Below are positions 1-6,727 of a stretch of DNA of 22,698 nucleotides, piece by piece. The DNA is from Sphingobacteriaceae bacterium. GTDB lineage: Bacteria > Bacteroidota > Bacteroidia > B-17B0 > Aurantibacillaceae. The position numbers and the translations under genes were made by a program. Location: the NCBI GenBank assembly GCA_023251695.1, contig JAHEYE010000036.1, forward strand, positions 1 through 22,698, read 5' to 3'. Under the pieces are notes generated by a model that saw only the letters and a list, made by a program, of their open reading frames with translations, had not been told where the DNA came from and made no database searches. Positions within the stretch are counted from its first letter, which is position 1. Each line of letters opens with the position of its first letter.

Positions 1-41
1 ATGTTTTAGTTATTGGAATAAAAGTTTGATTATATTTATTC

Positions 42-1127
42 ATGCGCTTTTTTGTGTTTATTATTTTATTGGTTATCTGTGGGGAATGTTTTCCGCAACA
101 AGTAAAAGTGCGTCCGCTTGCGGATACTATTGGCTTTGCAGCGAATGCTGTGCAAATGGATGCCGTAATGAAACGTATTATTGAATCTCAATCGGAACAA
201 TTACTGAATAAGATTTCAGCGGCGAACATCACCGACAAAACCGTATGGAAAACCGTTATTGCCCCACATGATGATTATACCTACACTGGTTATATGTATC
301 CGCTGGCATTGCAAAATATAAAAGCCAAAACTGTAATACTATTTGGGGTTGCGCATAAAGCTAAAATCTTAAATCTCGAAAATCAGATTGTTTTCGATAG
401 CTATACCCATTGGCGGGCACCTTATGGTAAGGTAAAAGTATCTTCATTACGTGAAGAGATAATAGCACAATTACCAAAAAATTTGTATCAGGTAAACGAT
501 TCGATGCAGAAAATAGAACATTCGCTTGAAGCCGAGATTCCTTTTCTACAATATTATAATAAGAACGTTGAGATCATTTCCATTTTGGTTCCTTACATGA
601 ATTACAGTAAAATGGAAGAAATTGCAACTCCTCTTTCAAAAGCAATTGCTTCAGTCATCAAAAACAAAAAACTGAAATGGGGCGAAGATATTGCCATTGT
701 TATTTCGGCCGATGCCGTGCATTATGGGGATGAAGATTGGGGCGGGAGAAATTTTGCCAATTACGGTGCTGATACAGCCGGTTACAAAAAAGCAGTTGAA
801 CACGAATACGAGATTATGAACACCTGCTTTAAAGGAAATGTGGATTCGTTGAAAGTAAAAAAGTTTACTGAATATACTGTAGAACCTAATGATTACAAAG
901 CCTACAAATGGACCTGGTGCGGAAGATATTCTGTTCCTCTTGGTTTATTGACCTCAATAAAATTATCAAAACTGCTTTCTAATACACCTTTGTATGGCAC
1001 TATTTTGGGTTATACGAATAGTATTGAAAATTCGCATATTAAAGTTAGCGACTTAGGCACAATGGGCATCACCGCCAAGGCCAATATCAGGCATTGGGTG
1101 GGTTATGCGGCTATTGGTTTTAAATGA
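42..1127 (+). CDS. AmmeMemoRadiSam system protein B / MEMO-family protein, exported
   Basis: This is a 361-residue member of the MEMO1/AmmeMemoRadiSam protein B family, which is related to class III extradiol dioxygenases. The residues that form the metal/active site in MEMO1 all have counterparts: His76 in APHDDYTYTG, His105 in FGVAHK, Asp224 and His227 in ISADAVHYG, and Cys293 in WCGRYSVPLG. The EHSLEAEIPFLQY block (about 159-171) is also typical of the family. Unlike the usual cytoplasmic members of about 270-300 residues, it begins with a hydrophobic segment (residues 3-13) that looks like an export signal, and has extra sequence up to about residue 70. The next gene starts 12 nt downstream on the same strand and also encodes a signal peptide, so the two are probably co-transcribed. 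The family's reaction is not established; periplasmic location is inferred. The family call is firm, the role is not. Confidence 0.88.
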   Translation: MRFFVFIILLVICGECFPQQVKVRPLADTIGFAANAVQMDAVMKRIIESQSEQLLNKISAANITDKTVWKTVIAPHDDYTYTGYMYPLALQNIKAKTVILFGVAHKAKILNLENQIVFDSYTHWRAPYGKVKVSSLREEIIAQLPKNLYQVNDSMQKIEHSLEAEIPFLQYYNKNVEIISILVPYMNYSKMEEIATPLSKAIASVIKNKKLKWGEDIAIVISADAVHYGDEDWGGRNFANYGADTAGYKKAVEHEYEIMNTCFKGNVDSLKVKKFTEYTVEPNDYKAYKWTWCGRYSVPLGLLTSIKLSKLLSNTPLYGTILGYTNSIENSHIKVSDLGTMGITAKANIRHWVGYAAIGFK

Positions 1128-1139
1128 TTAATTTAGATT

Positions 1140-2165
1140 ATGAAAAAGTTTCTGGTCCTATTCGGTTTTATTTCTGCTTCACTGTTTTCACAACAAAAAA
1201 CAAATACCACGAATAAAAATTTTGCATTGGTAATACATGGCGGTGCCGGTACCATTTTAAAAGAAAACATGAGTCCCGAACTCGAAAAACAATACACCGA
1301 TAAATTAAACGATGCTTTAAAAGCAGGCTACGATACTTTAAGTAAAGGTGGAACAAGTGTGGATGCAGTTGTTACAGCCATTAAAATTCTGGAAGACTCT
1401 CCTTTATTTAATGCGGGTAAAGGTTCGGTTTTTACTGCAGATGGTAAAAATGAAATGGATGCCGCTATTATGGATGGGAAAACTTTGAAAGCCGGAGCAG
1501 TTGCAGGCGTAAAGACCATTAAAAATCCGATTACCGCTGCACGTTGTGTGATGGATAAATCGCAGCATGTGATGATGGTGGGTTCGGGCGCCGAAAAATT
1601 TGCGAAAACATGTAAATGCGATACCGCTGATGCCGCTTATTTCTTTGAACAAAAGCGTTGGGACCAATTACAAAAAATTAAAAAGACCGAAAAAACAGAA
1701 TTAGACCATGGTTCAAGCATAAAAGCAAGCGATGTTGAGTTTAATGATAAAAAATTCGGAACTGTTGGTGTGGCAGCACTTGATCAATACGGAAATATTG
1801 CAGCAGGTACCTCAACCGGTGGAATGACCAATAAAAAATATGGGCGTGTAGGTGATGCACCGATAATTGGTGCCGGAACTTACGCAAATAATAAAACCTG
1901 CGCCATTTCGTGTACCGGTCATGGCGAGTTCTTTATCCGCGCAACGGTTGCACACGATGTTTCGGCATTAATGGAGTACAAAGGATTAAGTTTAGAAAAA
2001 GCCGCCGATGAGGTAGTCAATAAAAAATTAAAGGAAATGGGTGGCGAAGGCGGACTGATCGGTATCGATGCTAAAGGAAACATAACCATGCCTTTTAATT
2101 CGGCCGGGATGTACCGCGGTTATATGAAAAGTGACGGTAAGAAAGAGATTTTGATCTATAAATAA
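1140..2165 (+). CDS. Isoaspartyl peptidase / L-asparaginase (Ntn-hydrolase, plant type), exported
   Basis: A 341-residue threonine-type N-terminal nucleophile hydrolase that removes isoaspartyl residues from peptides and/or deamidates asparagine. Residues 1-19 look like a signal peptide (LVLFGFISASLFSQQ), so it should act in the periplasm. The family start motif FALVIHGGAGTI lies at about 28-39 and NAGKGSVFT at about 92-100. The catalytic Thr208 sits in FGTVGVAALD, where the precursor is expected to self-cleave into alpha and beta chains. The beta chain continues with AAGTSTGGM and CTGHGEFFIRATVAHDV, both typical of the family. It follows the MEMO-type gene by 12 nt and converges with ybaB, with one base between the stop codons. 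Substrate preference (isoaspartyl dipeptide or asparagine) cannot be read from sequence. Confidence 0.93.
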   Translation: MKKFLVLFGFISASLFSQQKTNTTNKNFALVIHGGAGTILKENMSPELEKQYTDKLNDALKAGYDTLSKGGTSVDAVVTAIKILEDSPLFNAGKGSVFTADGKNEMDAAIMDGKTLKAGAVAGVKTIKNPITAARCVMDKSQHVMMVGSGAEKFAKTCKCDTADAAYFFEQKRWDQLQKIKKTEKTELDHGSSIKASDVEFNDKKFGTVGVAALDQYGNIAAGTSTGGMTNKKYGRVGDAPIIGAGTYANNKTCAISCTGHGEFFIRATVAHDVSALMEYKGLSLEKAADEVVNKKLKEMGGEGGLIGIDAKGNITMPFNSAGMYRGYMKSDGKKEILIYK

Positions 2166-2166
2166 T

Positions 2167-2472
2167 TCAGAGACCAGGCAATAAACCCGAAGCCGCTTTT
2201 TTCATTTCATCTTCGTTAATGGTATTGGCTTGTTCAATGGCCTTATTCAGGGTATTCAATAATTCCTTTTCAAGAATTGCTTTATCGCCGTGTTGTAAGG
2301 AAGGAGAAATAATTATTGAATTTATTTTGCGGTTACCTGTTATTTCAATGCTGATATCACCGCCTGCCCCTTCCACTAATAAAACGGTATCATCCAGTTT
2401 TTGTTTAATTTCATCGGCTTTTTTCTTCATTTCCTGAAGTTTGCCCATCATATCACCCATTTTTCCGAACAT
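2167..2472 (-). CDS. ybaB: YbaB/EbfC family nucleoid-associated protein
   Basis: A 101-residue small DNA-binding protein, close to the usual family length of about 100-110. It opens with a Met-rich amphipathic helix (MFGKMGDMMGKLQEMKKKADEIKQKL), followed by the short sheet ISIEITGNRKINSIIISPSL and a C-terminal helix with a Gly/Leu-rich tail, which is the standard YbaB fold order. Family members form dimers that bind DNA with little specificity. In many bacteria ybaB lies beside dnaX and recR; here it is instead 4 nt downstream of nadE and is almost certainly co-transcribed with it. No separate promoter is visible. Confidence 0.9.
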   Translation of the reverse strand: MFGKMGDMMGKLQEMKKKADEIKQKLDDTVLLVEGAGGDISIEITGNRKINSIIISPSLQHGDKAILEKELLNTLNKAIEQANTINEDEMKKAASGLLPGL

Positions 2473-2476
2473 GATA

Positions 2477-3256
2477 CTATTTTTTAAATTCTTTTGGTAT
2501 TAAACAAACCGGAATTGCTTCCATTTTATGTTTGTTGGCGCTATTGCGTGAAGTGTAAATATGCATCACTTCTTTTTGGCGTTCATCCAATTCATAGTTG
2601 TCCTTATTCTCAACATAATTCATCGCCCATTCCAGTTCAGGATATGTTGCGCCAATCTGATCTTCGTCGGTTCTGTCATCTGTATACAAACCATCGGTTG
2701 GCCTTGCTTTTTGTATGCTTTCAATAATATTTAATTCAGCTGCCAGAGCATAAACTTCGGTTTTATTCAAATCCGCAATCGGACTCAAATCCACTCCCCC
2801 ATCCCCATACTTCGTAAAAAAACCAATACCAAAATCTTCAACCTTATTTCCGGTACCTGCTACTAATAATTTATGATGCGAAGCAAAAGCGTAAAGTGTT
2901 ATCATCCTGACACGCGAACGTACATTTGCCATGGTTAAAAAATCCTGAATGCTGTGAGGAAAATCTTTTTCAAATCCCTTAAAAATGTCGCTTAGTTCAA
3001 CAGTTTGTGTTTCCACGTTTTTAAAGTTTTTTTGGAGCCACGCGATGTGTTCGGTACTGCGGTGAAATTCGGTCTGATTTTGCTTGATCGGCAAATTCAA
3101 CACAATTACCTTTTTCCCTGTAAGGGCGCATAAAGTCGATGTTACAGCGCTGTCAATTCCCCCACTAATGCCAATAACAAAACCATTGGTTTTTGATTTT
3201 TCGCAATACTCTTTAAGCCAATTGCTGATATGGGCGATTATTTCTTTTTTCTTCAC
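2477..3256 (-). CDS. nadE: NAD synthase (ammonia-dependent type)
   Basis: NAD synthase makes NAD from deamido-NAD, ATP and ammonia, the last step of NAD synthesis. The PP-loop motif SGGIDS is at about residues 31-36, followed by AVTSTLCALTGKKV. Later come NVRSRVRMITLYAFA, the typical VAGTGNKVEDFGIGFFTKYGDGGVD region that builds the active site, and the PTDGLYTDDRTDEDQIG loop. There is no glutaminase domain, so it is the short form of about 260 residues. No ATG fits the start. I chose GTG at 3256 because MKKKEIIAHISNW then begins where short NadE proteins usually do. TTG at 3265 adds three residues and overlaps a TACCTTTG sequence resembling a Bacteroidota -7 box, so it is less likely. The upstream barrel gene is separated from it by a terminator; ybaB follows after 4 nt. 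Confidence 0.93.
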   Translation of the reverse strand: MKKKEIIAHISNWLKEYCEKSKTNGFVIGISGGIDSAVTSTLCALTGKKVIVLNLPIKQNQTEFHRSTEHIAWLQKNFKNVETQTVELSDIFKGFEKDFPHSIQDFLTMANVRSRVRMITLYAFASHHKLLVAGTGNKVEDFGIGFFTKYGDGGVDLSPIADLNKTEVYALAAELNIIESIQKARPTDGLYTDDRTDEDQIGATYPELEWAMNYVENKDNYELDERQKEVMHIYTSRNSANKHKMEAIPVCLIPKEFKK

Positions 3257-3280
3257 GCTATACAAAGGTATAAAAATAAA

Positions 3281-3305
3281 AATCCCCCGTTTAAGGCGGG
3301 GGATT
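3281..3305 (-). terminator. Rho-independent terminator downstream of the beta-barrel gene
   Basis: A perfect 9-bp stem (AATCCCCCG with CGGGGGATT) around a 7-nt loop. Read on the minus strand it is followed by a T-rich run (TTTTATTTTTA). It lies 17 nt past the stop of the outer membrane protein gene at 3323 and just before nadE, so it insulates nadE from that gene. Confidence 0.8.
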
Positions 3306-3322
3306 TCAATAATTGAATTTAT

Positions 3323-4192
3323 TTAGAATAACATACCTATATTAATCTGAACGCCGTCGCTGAACGCGCTTTGTTTCGATGCAGGTGGTTTTGTGCCTAA
3401 ATTAATATTGGTTTTAATCTGATCAACTATGATTTCAGAATTACCCTGATACTGATTAATAAATCCGCGGCAATAATTAACTCCTAAAAAGAATGAAGTT
3501 GAACCCGACAAGTTATACTCGAAACCTAAACCAACATTAAGGCCTACATTAAATGGGATCAAGTCGCCTGACGGACGCATATCAGCCACTGTAACATCAC
3601 CCGATGCTTCATATAATCCGGTGGCCGGACTAAATTTTAATTCTGTTAACTCATCCGTACACTTAAATTTAGTTTGGAAAGCCAGGTTACCGCCAAAAAC
3701 ACCAAAATACTTAAATCCGGAAATATCTTTAGTCATTAATTTTAATAAAATGGGGAGGGTAACATAAGTTGCCTTAATACTGCGGGTTTTAATCTCATAA
3801 TACTTATCGTTATTGCCGGTCAGGTTGTTTGAATAAGTATTTATAGGACCATTTGTGAAATTGGTTTTCTCGGAATCTGTGTAGGCATTGTCTTTTGTTA
3901 AGATATAGCCTTGCCCGTTCTTGTAAATTTGCTTCCCGCCTAAAAAATCGCCTCCAATACCGGTTACAAATGCAGCTGTAGAAGTAATTCTGAATTGCAT
4001 TTGTAAGCCAAAACCAAAACCGAACTTAATTCCGTTTTTATCTACCGATTTTGTATCGGTGCTTCTTAACCAAGTTGGCGTTGGGGTCACTTTTAACCCG
4101 AAGCGGAATTTCTTATCATCATCACCTTCTCCTGCAACCAAGGTATTTACAATTAACAAGGCTGCCGTCGCAATTGAAAAAATCTTTTTCAT
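3323..4192 (-). CDS. Outer membrane beta-barrel protein (PorT-like, function unknown)
   Basis: A 289-residue predicted outer-membrane protein. Residues 1-20 are a clear signal peptide ending in VNTLVAG. The mature chain is made of alternating hydrophobic/polar strands (FRFGLKVTPTP, FGFGFGLQMQFRI, FVTGIGGDFLG, ATYVTLPILLKLM, FKYFGVFGGNLAF, NVGLNVGLGFEYNL, SFFLGVNYCRGF), and it ends in VQINIGMLF with a terminal Phe, the usual barrel signature. The TYVTLPILLKL element recalls the PorT-like (OMP_b-brl_2) barrels common in Bacteroidota. It is transcribed away from gldB across a 48-nt spacer with a palindromic promoter-like element. No specific function can be given. Confidence 0.75.
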   Translation of the reverse strand: MKKIFSIATAALLIVNTLVAGEGDDDKKFRFGLKVTPTPTWLRSTDTKSVDKNGIKFGFGFGLQMQFRITSTAAFVTGIGGDFLGGKQIYKNGQGYILTKDNAYTDSEKTNFTNGPINTYSNNLTGNNDKYYEIKTRSIKATYVTLPILLKLMTKDISGFKYFGVFGGNLAFQTKFKCTDELTELKFSPATGLYEASGDVTVADMRPSGDLIPFNVGLNVGLGFEYNLSGSTSFFLGVNYCRGFINQYQGNSEIIVDQIKTNINLGTKPPASKQSAFSDGVQINIGMLF

Positions 4193-4210
4193 GATTTACG
4201 TATTTTAAAA

Positions 4211-4228
4211 TTATCTTTACAAAGATAA
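4211..4228. promoter_or_regulatory. Palindromic promoter element between the barrel gene and gldB
   Basis: A perfect inverted repeat, TTATCTTT-AC-AAAGATAA. On the minus strand it contains TATCTTTG (4220-4227), an exact match to the Bacteroidota -7 consensus TAnnTTTG, 27 nt before the barrel gene start. On the plus strand it gives TATCTTTA, 21 nt before gldB. I see no convincing -33 TTTG at the right distance on either strand. It could be two back-to-back -7 boxes, an operator, or both. Confidence 0.45.
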
Positions 4229-4240
4229 AATTATTTCCCA

Positions 4241-5254
4241 ATGAAGTATCTTAATAAGTTGTTTATAACCGTATTTTTAGCAGGCTTATATACAGGTTGT
4301 AATCCCGGAAAACCGGATGTGGATATAAGTACAATTAGTACTCCTGAAGTAAAATTCATGCGTTTCGAAAAAGATTTTTTTGCCATCACAGCCCAAAATA
4401 TTAATGTTAAAAAAAAGGAACTCGAAAACAAATATGGTGCCTTCTATTATATGTTTGTAAATACTATTAATGGACGGGGCAACCCCAACGATACCAACAG
4501 CATTTTGGAATTTACCTCTAATAAAGACATGAAAGATGCTTATGCGGAGACCTCGAAATCGGTGACTGATGCTGATGTTTTGGAGCTTGAAAAAGAACTA
4601 AACGATTGCCTGAAACGATTCAAATATCACTTTCCTAAACGTAAATTACCAAAGCGTTTTGTAACCTGCATGAGTGGCTTCGATTACAATTTTGCTTACC
4701 CCGATTCGGTAATGGCAATCAGTTTGGAAATGTATTTGGGCAGGGACAATGAGTTTTATAAAATGCTGCAATGGCCCAATTATCAGGTAAGGGTTTTGAA
4801 TAAGGAATACATGCTGCCTGATATGGTGCGCGGTTGGCTGATCTCTGAATTTGATAACGCCCAACCTGTAAATAATCTATTAAATAATATGATACAGTTC
4901 GGGAAGGTATTTTATGCTACAGATGCCCTTTTACCTGAAGTGCACGATAGTTTGAAAATTGGTTATACTGCCGAACAAATGAAATATTGCAAGACCTATG
5001 AAAAAAACGTTTGGGGCTTTTTTGCAGAAAACAACCGTTTATACGAAAACAATTTGAAAACAGTGGGTGAATTTATCAGTGATGGTCCTTTTACCTCAGC
5101 CATCAGTAAACAATGTCCACCCCGTATCGCCATGTGGATAGGCTGGCAGATCGTACGGAGCTACATGAAAAACAATGAGTCGGTGAGTTTGGCGCAATTG
5201 ATGGATGAAAAGGATGCACAGAAGATATTAAGTAAAAGCAAGTACAGACCTTAG
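4241..5254 (+). CDS. gldB: Gliding motility lipoprotein GldB
   Basis: A 337-residue lipoprotein matching GldB, a cell-envelope protein required for gliding and linked to the T9SS in Flavobacterium johnsoniae. Residues 1-20 form a lipoprotein signal ending in LYTGC, with Cys20 the likely lipidation site (Tyr at -3 is unusual). Family landmarks are the N-terminal block VKFMRFEKDFFAI, the middle block FVTCMSGFDYNFAYPDS and YLGRDNEFYKML, and the C-terminal block GPFTSAISKQCPPRIAMWIGWQIVRSYM. Length agrees with known GldB (about 320 residues). gldC follows after 63 nt, the arrangement known from F. johnsoniae. It is read divergently from the barrel gene. Confidence 0.88.
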   Translation: MKYLNKLFITVFLAGLYTGCNPGKPDVDISTISTPEVKFMRFEKDFFAITAQNINVKKKELENKYGAFYYMFVNTINGRGNPNDTNSILEFTSNKDMKDAYAETSKSVTDADVLELEKELNDCLKRFKYHFPKRKLPKRFVTCMSGFDYNFAYPDSVMAISLEMYLGRDNEFYKMLQWPNYQVRVLNKEYMLPDMVRGWLISEFDNAQPVNNLLNNMIQFGKVFYATDALLPEVHDSLKIGYTAEQMKYCKTYEKNVWGFFAENNRLYENNLKTVGEFISDGPFTSAISKQCPPRIAMWIGWQIVRSYMKNNESVSLAQLMDEKDAQKILSKSKYRP

Positions 5255-5283
5255 GGATGTTAAAGGTTAATGGTTAAACACAG

Positions 5284-5316
5284 ATTCGTATATTCGTAGC
5301 AAATTCGTAATTCGTA
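5284..5316 (+). repeat. Four copies of ATTCGTA in the gldB-gldC spacer
   Basis: ATTCGTA occurs at 5284-5290, 5292-5298, 5303-5309 and 5310-5316, the last copy ending on the base just before the gldC ATG. The copies are separated by 1, 4 and 0 nt. It resembles the ATTCGTA-type interspersed repeats I associate with Bacteroidota intergenic regions, from memory and not checked. It fills the place where a ribosome-binding site would be; no Shine-Dalgarno sequence is visible. Confidence 0.75.
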
Positions 5317-5317
5317 G

Positions 5318-5641
5318 ATGAAGACAAGTGAAATAAGTTTTAAAGTAACGGTAGATGATAGTCATTTACCGGTAAATATTGAATGGGAGGCTAAAGATGC
5401 GGGTGAAAAGAGCGCCAGCAAAAGCGTGATGATTGCCTTATGGGACGCAAAAGAAAACAACACTATGCGTATTGATTTATGGACAAAAGACATGAGTATT
5501 GATGAAATGAAGAAGTTCTATGTTCAGAATGTAATGACCTTAACCGAAACTTATTTAAGAGCCACTAATGATATTGAAAGTGCTAAGGAAGTCAAAGCCC
5601 TATTTTCTGAGATTGGACGGAAAATTGGTGTTCTTAAATAA
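5318..5641 (+). CDS. gldC: Gliding motility protein GldC
   Basis: A 107-residue soluble protein matching GldC (about 110 residues in F. johnsoniae). Diagnostic features are the start KTSEISFKVTVDDSHLPVNI, the central VMIALWDAKENNTMRIDLWTKDMSIDEMKKF, and a C-terminal helix with TLTETYLRATND. It has no signal peptide or membrane segment, so it is probably cytoplasmic. GldC improves the efficiency of gliding and is encoded with gldB; its biochemical activity is unknown. A hairpin terminator lies 4 nt after the stop, so it ends the gldBC unit. Confidence 0.9.
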   Translation: MKTSEISFKVTVDDSHLPVNIEWEAKDAGEKSASKSVMIALWDAKENNTMRIDLWTKDMSIDEMKKFYVQNVMTLTETYLRATNDIESAKEVKALFSEIGRKIGVLK

Positions 5642-5645
5642 AAAA

Positions 5646-5671
5646 CCCGCCCTCGTTAAACGATTGGCGGG
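5646..5671. terminator. Bidirectional hairpin between convergent gldC and lipoprotein gene
   Basis: The outer stem is CCCGCC (5646-5651) with GGCGGG (5666-5671), and an inner stem TCGT/ACGA closes on a TAA loop. A-rich sequence lies to the left and T-rich sequence to the right, so it can act for gldC on the plus strand and for the lipoprotein gene on the minus strand. Confidence 0.7.
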
Positions 5672-5694
5672 GATTTAATCTTTCTTATTAAATA

Positions 5695-6222
5695 CTAAGC
5701 GGCTTCCTTTTTTACTTCTTTTAAGCCTTTAGCCGAATCGAGCATTTTCTGAACGCTTTCTTTTGAAAAAGGTTCTGCTTCGCTGCTTTTAATGTCCTCA
5801 AAAACATAAGTTGAGTTTCCTAACTTCTGGATGCTGTAAAAATGGAACTCCGATTTAGTGATTTCACTTTCCCACATAATGGTTGTAGGTTCCTCAACGA
5901 TGAACGATTTGAATTTATTCACCTCATCGGCTTTCACATCCGATTTGCGGAGTTCAATGTCGCCCGGATCTTCAGTAATCGATACTTGGAAGTTCTTACC
6001 CACCCTGACTTCAAGTGCACCCCAGGTTTGCTCCATAATTTCCATTTTACCAAAAGTTGAATCGGGAACAAAGATGGTGAAAGGTTTTCCGTATTTGCTC
6101 AAATCAAGTGTTACCATTCCGGCAGGTGCCTCAACAGCCGGTTGATCTTCCTTTTTGCCGCCGCAGCTTTGCAATGTAACAACTAATGCAAAGGCCATAA
6201 TTAAAGAATATACTGTTTTCAT
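5695..6222 (-). CDS. Predicted lipoprotein, function unknown
   Basis: A 175-residue lipoprotein. Residues 1-20 form a signal with lipobox VTLQSC and Cys20 as the lipid-carrying residue, followed by GGKKEDQ. The mature part is charged and soluble-looking, with strands such as MVTLDLSKYGKPFTIFVP, ALEVRVGKNFQVSI and SEFHFYSIQKLGNSTYVFEDI, and an acidic/lysine-rich helical C-terminus. I do not recognise a named domain. It has its own promoter-like sequence upstream and a shared terminator downstream, so it is probably a single-gene unit. The context beside gldC suggests an envelope role but does not prove one. Confidence 0.75.
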   Translation of the reverse strand: MKTVYSLIMAFALVVTLQSCGGKKEDQPAVEAPAGMVTLDLSKYGKPFTIFVPDSTFGKMEIMEQTWGALEVRVGKNFQVSITEDPGDIELRKSDVKADEVNKFKSFIVEEPTTIMWESEITKSEFHFYSIQKLGNSTYVFEDIKSSEAEPFSKESVQKMLDSAKGLKEVKKEAA

Positions 6223-6241
6223 GATGTTTGGTTTTATGATG

Positions 6242-6273
6242 TAAAGATAAATTAATTCGTGAATCTATTGCAA
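6242..6273 (-). promoter_or_regulatory. Bacteroidota-type promoter for the lipoprotein gene
   Basis: On the minus strand TTG (6273-6271), then 21 nt, then TATCTTTA (6249-6242), close to the TTTG-N19-21-TAnnTTTG pattern. The -7 box ends 19 nt before the ATG. The ten bases TTATCTTTAC here are identical to those in the element upstream of gldB. Confidence 0.5.
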
Positions 6274-6314
6274 TGCTGAATTTTTAAATCCGTTCGCATA
6301 TAGGCATAAAAAAA

Positions 6315-6329
6315 CCCCGCTTGGCGGGG
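6315..6329 (-). terminator. Terminator of the small lysine-rich protein gene
   Basis: A perfect 6-bp all-G/C stem (CCCCGC with GCGGGG) around a 3-nt loop, followed on the minus strand by seven or more T residues. It starts 19 nt past the stop codon of the 31-codon gene and has no other gene to serve, since the lipoprotein gene beyond it has its own promoter. Confidence 0.85.
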
Positions 6330-6348
6330 CTCTTTCTTAAAAAAGAAA

Positions 6349-6444
6349 TTATTTCTTTCTTTTAGCAGCTTTTTTCTTACCGCCTTTTTTCTTAGCCGCT
6401 TTTTTCTTAGGAGCAGCTTTTCTTTTTGTTGCTTTTTTTGCCAT
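6349..6444 (-). CDS. 31-residue lysine/alanine-rich histone H1-like basic protein
   Basis: A 31-codon reading frame, ATG at 6444 and TAA at 6349-6351. It begins MAKKATKRKAAPKKKAAKKK, continues with GGKKKAA and ends KRKK. By count it has 16 Lys, 2 Arg and 8 Ala, with no acidic, aromatic or other bulky hydrophobic residue, and it repeats the unit (K)KKAA/GG as in histone H1 tails and bacterial Hc1/AlgP-like tails. Such a chain would be disordered and would bind DNA or RNA by charge. Support for a real gene: codons vary (AAA and AAG; GCA, GCT and GCG), so it is not one simple DNA repeat; a perfect terminator follows by 19 nt; and a 283-nt spacer lies upstream for its promoter. A role in nucleoid packing or ribosome/RNA binding is inference. 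Confidence 0.72.
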   Translation of the reverse strand: MAKKATKRKAAPKKKAAKKKGGKKKAAKRKK

Positions 6445-6524
6445 GGTTTCTTGTTTTTGAGTTTTTGTTAATACGAAGTAAACAATTTTCTCGTTCACTG
6501 CTTAAAATAAGCTAATTATTTTTT

Positions 6525-6570
6525 CAACATAAAAATGTTGATATTGTTAATTACTTTGAAATCGCGATTT
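6525..6570. promoter_or_regulatory. Two palindromes upstream of the lysine-rich gene
   Basis: CAACAT-AAAA-ATGTTG at 6525-6540 and AAATCGCGATTT at 6559-6570 are both perfect inverted repeats, 18 nt apart, at 81-126 nt before the start of the 31-codon gene. They could be operator sites. No clear TAnnTTTG promoter was found next to them. Confidence 0.3.
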
Positions 6571-6596
6571 GAACTCAATTTGTTTTGATGCGGAAA

Positions 6597-6707
6597 TATT
6601 TTCTGAATTTGTTTTTATTTTTTTCTTTCAATCCTCTGCAACCATTGATTTTACTATATGTACAGAGCATCGTGAAAAATTATTTTCTGAATTTATTTTT
6701 ATTTTTT
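6597..6707. repeat. Direct repeat in the AT-rich spacer
   Basis: Two 27-nt copies (6597-6623 and 6681-6707) beginning TATTTTCTGAATTT differ at one position (G/A) and start 84 nt apart. They lie in the spacer at 6445-6727, which holds no recognisable gene. Weaker similarity extends a few bases upstream of each copy. Confidence 0.7.
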
Positions 6708-6727
6708 CATCAAAATGTGTTGATTTT

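Noticed and set aside
1168..1667. Minus-strand frames within the asparaginase gene, including one with a His-rich stretch
   Set aside because: They are shadows of the well-supported plus-strand gene, whose catalytic motifs are complete.
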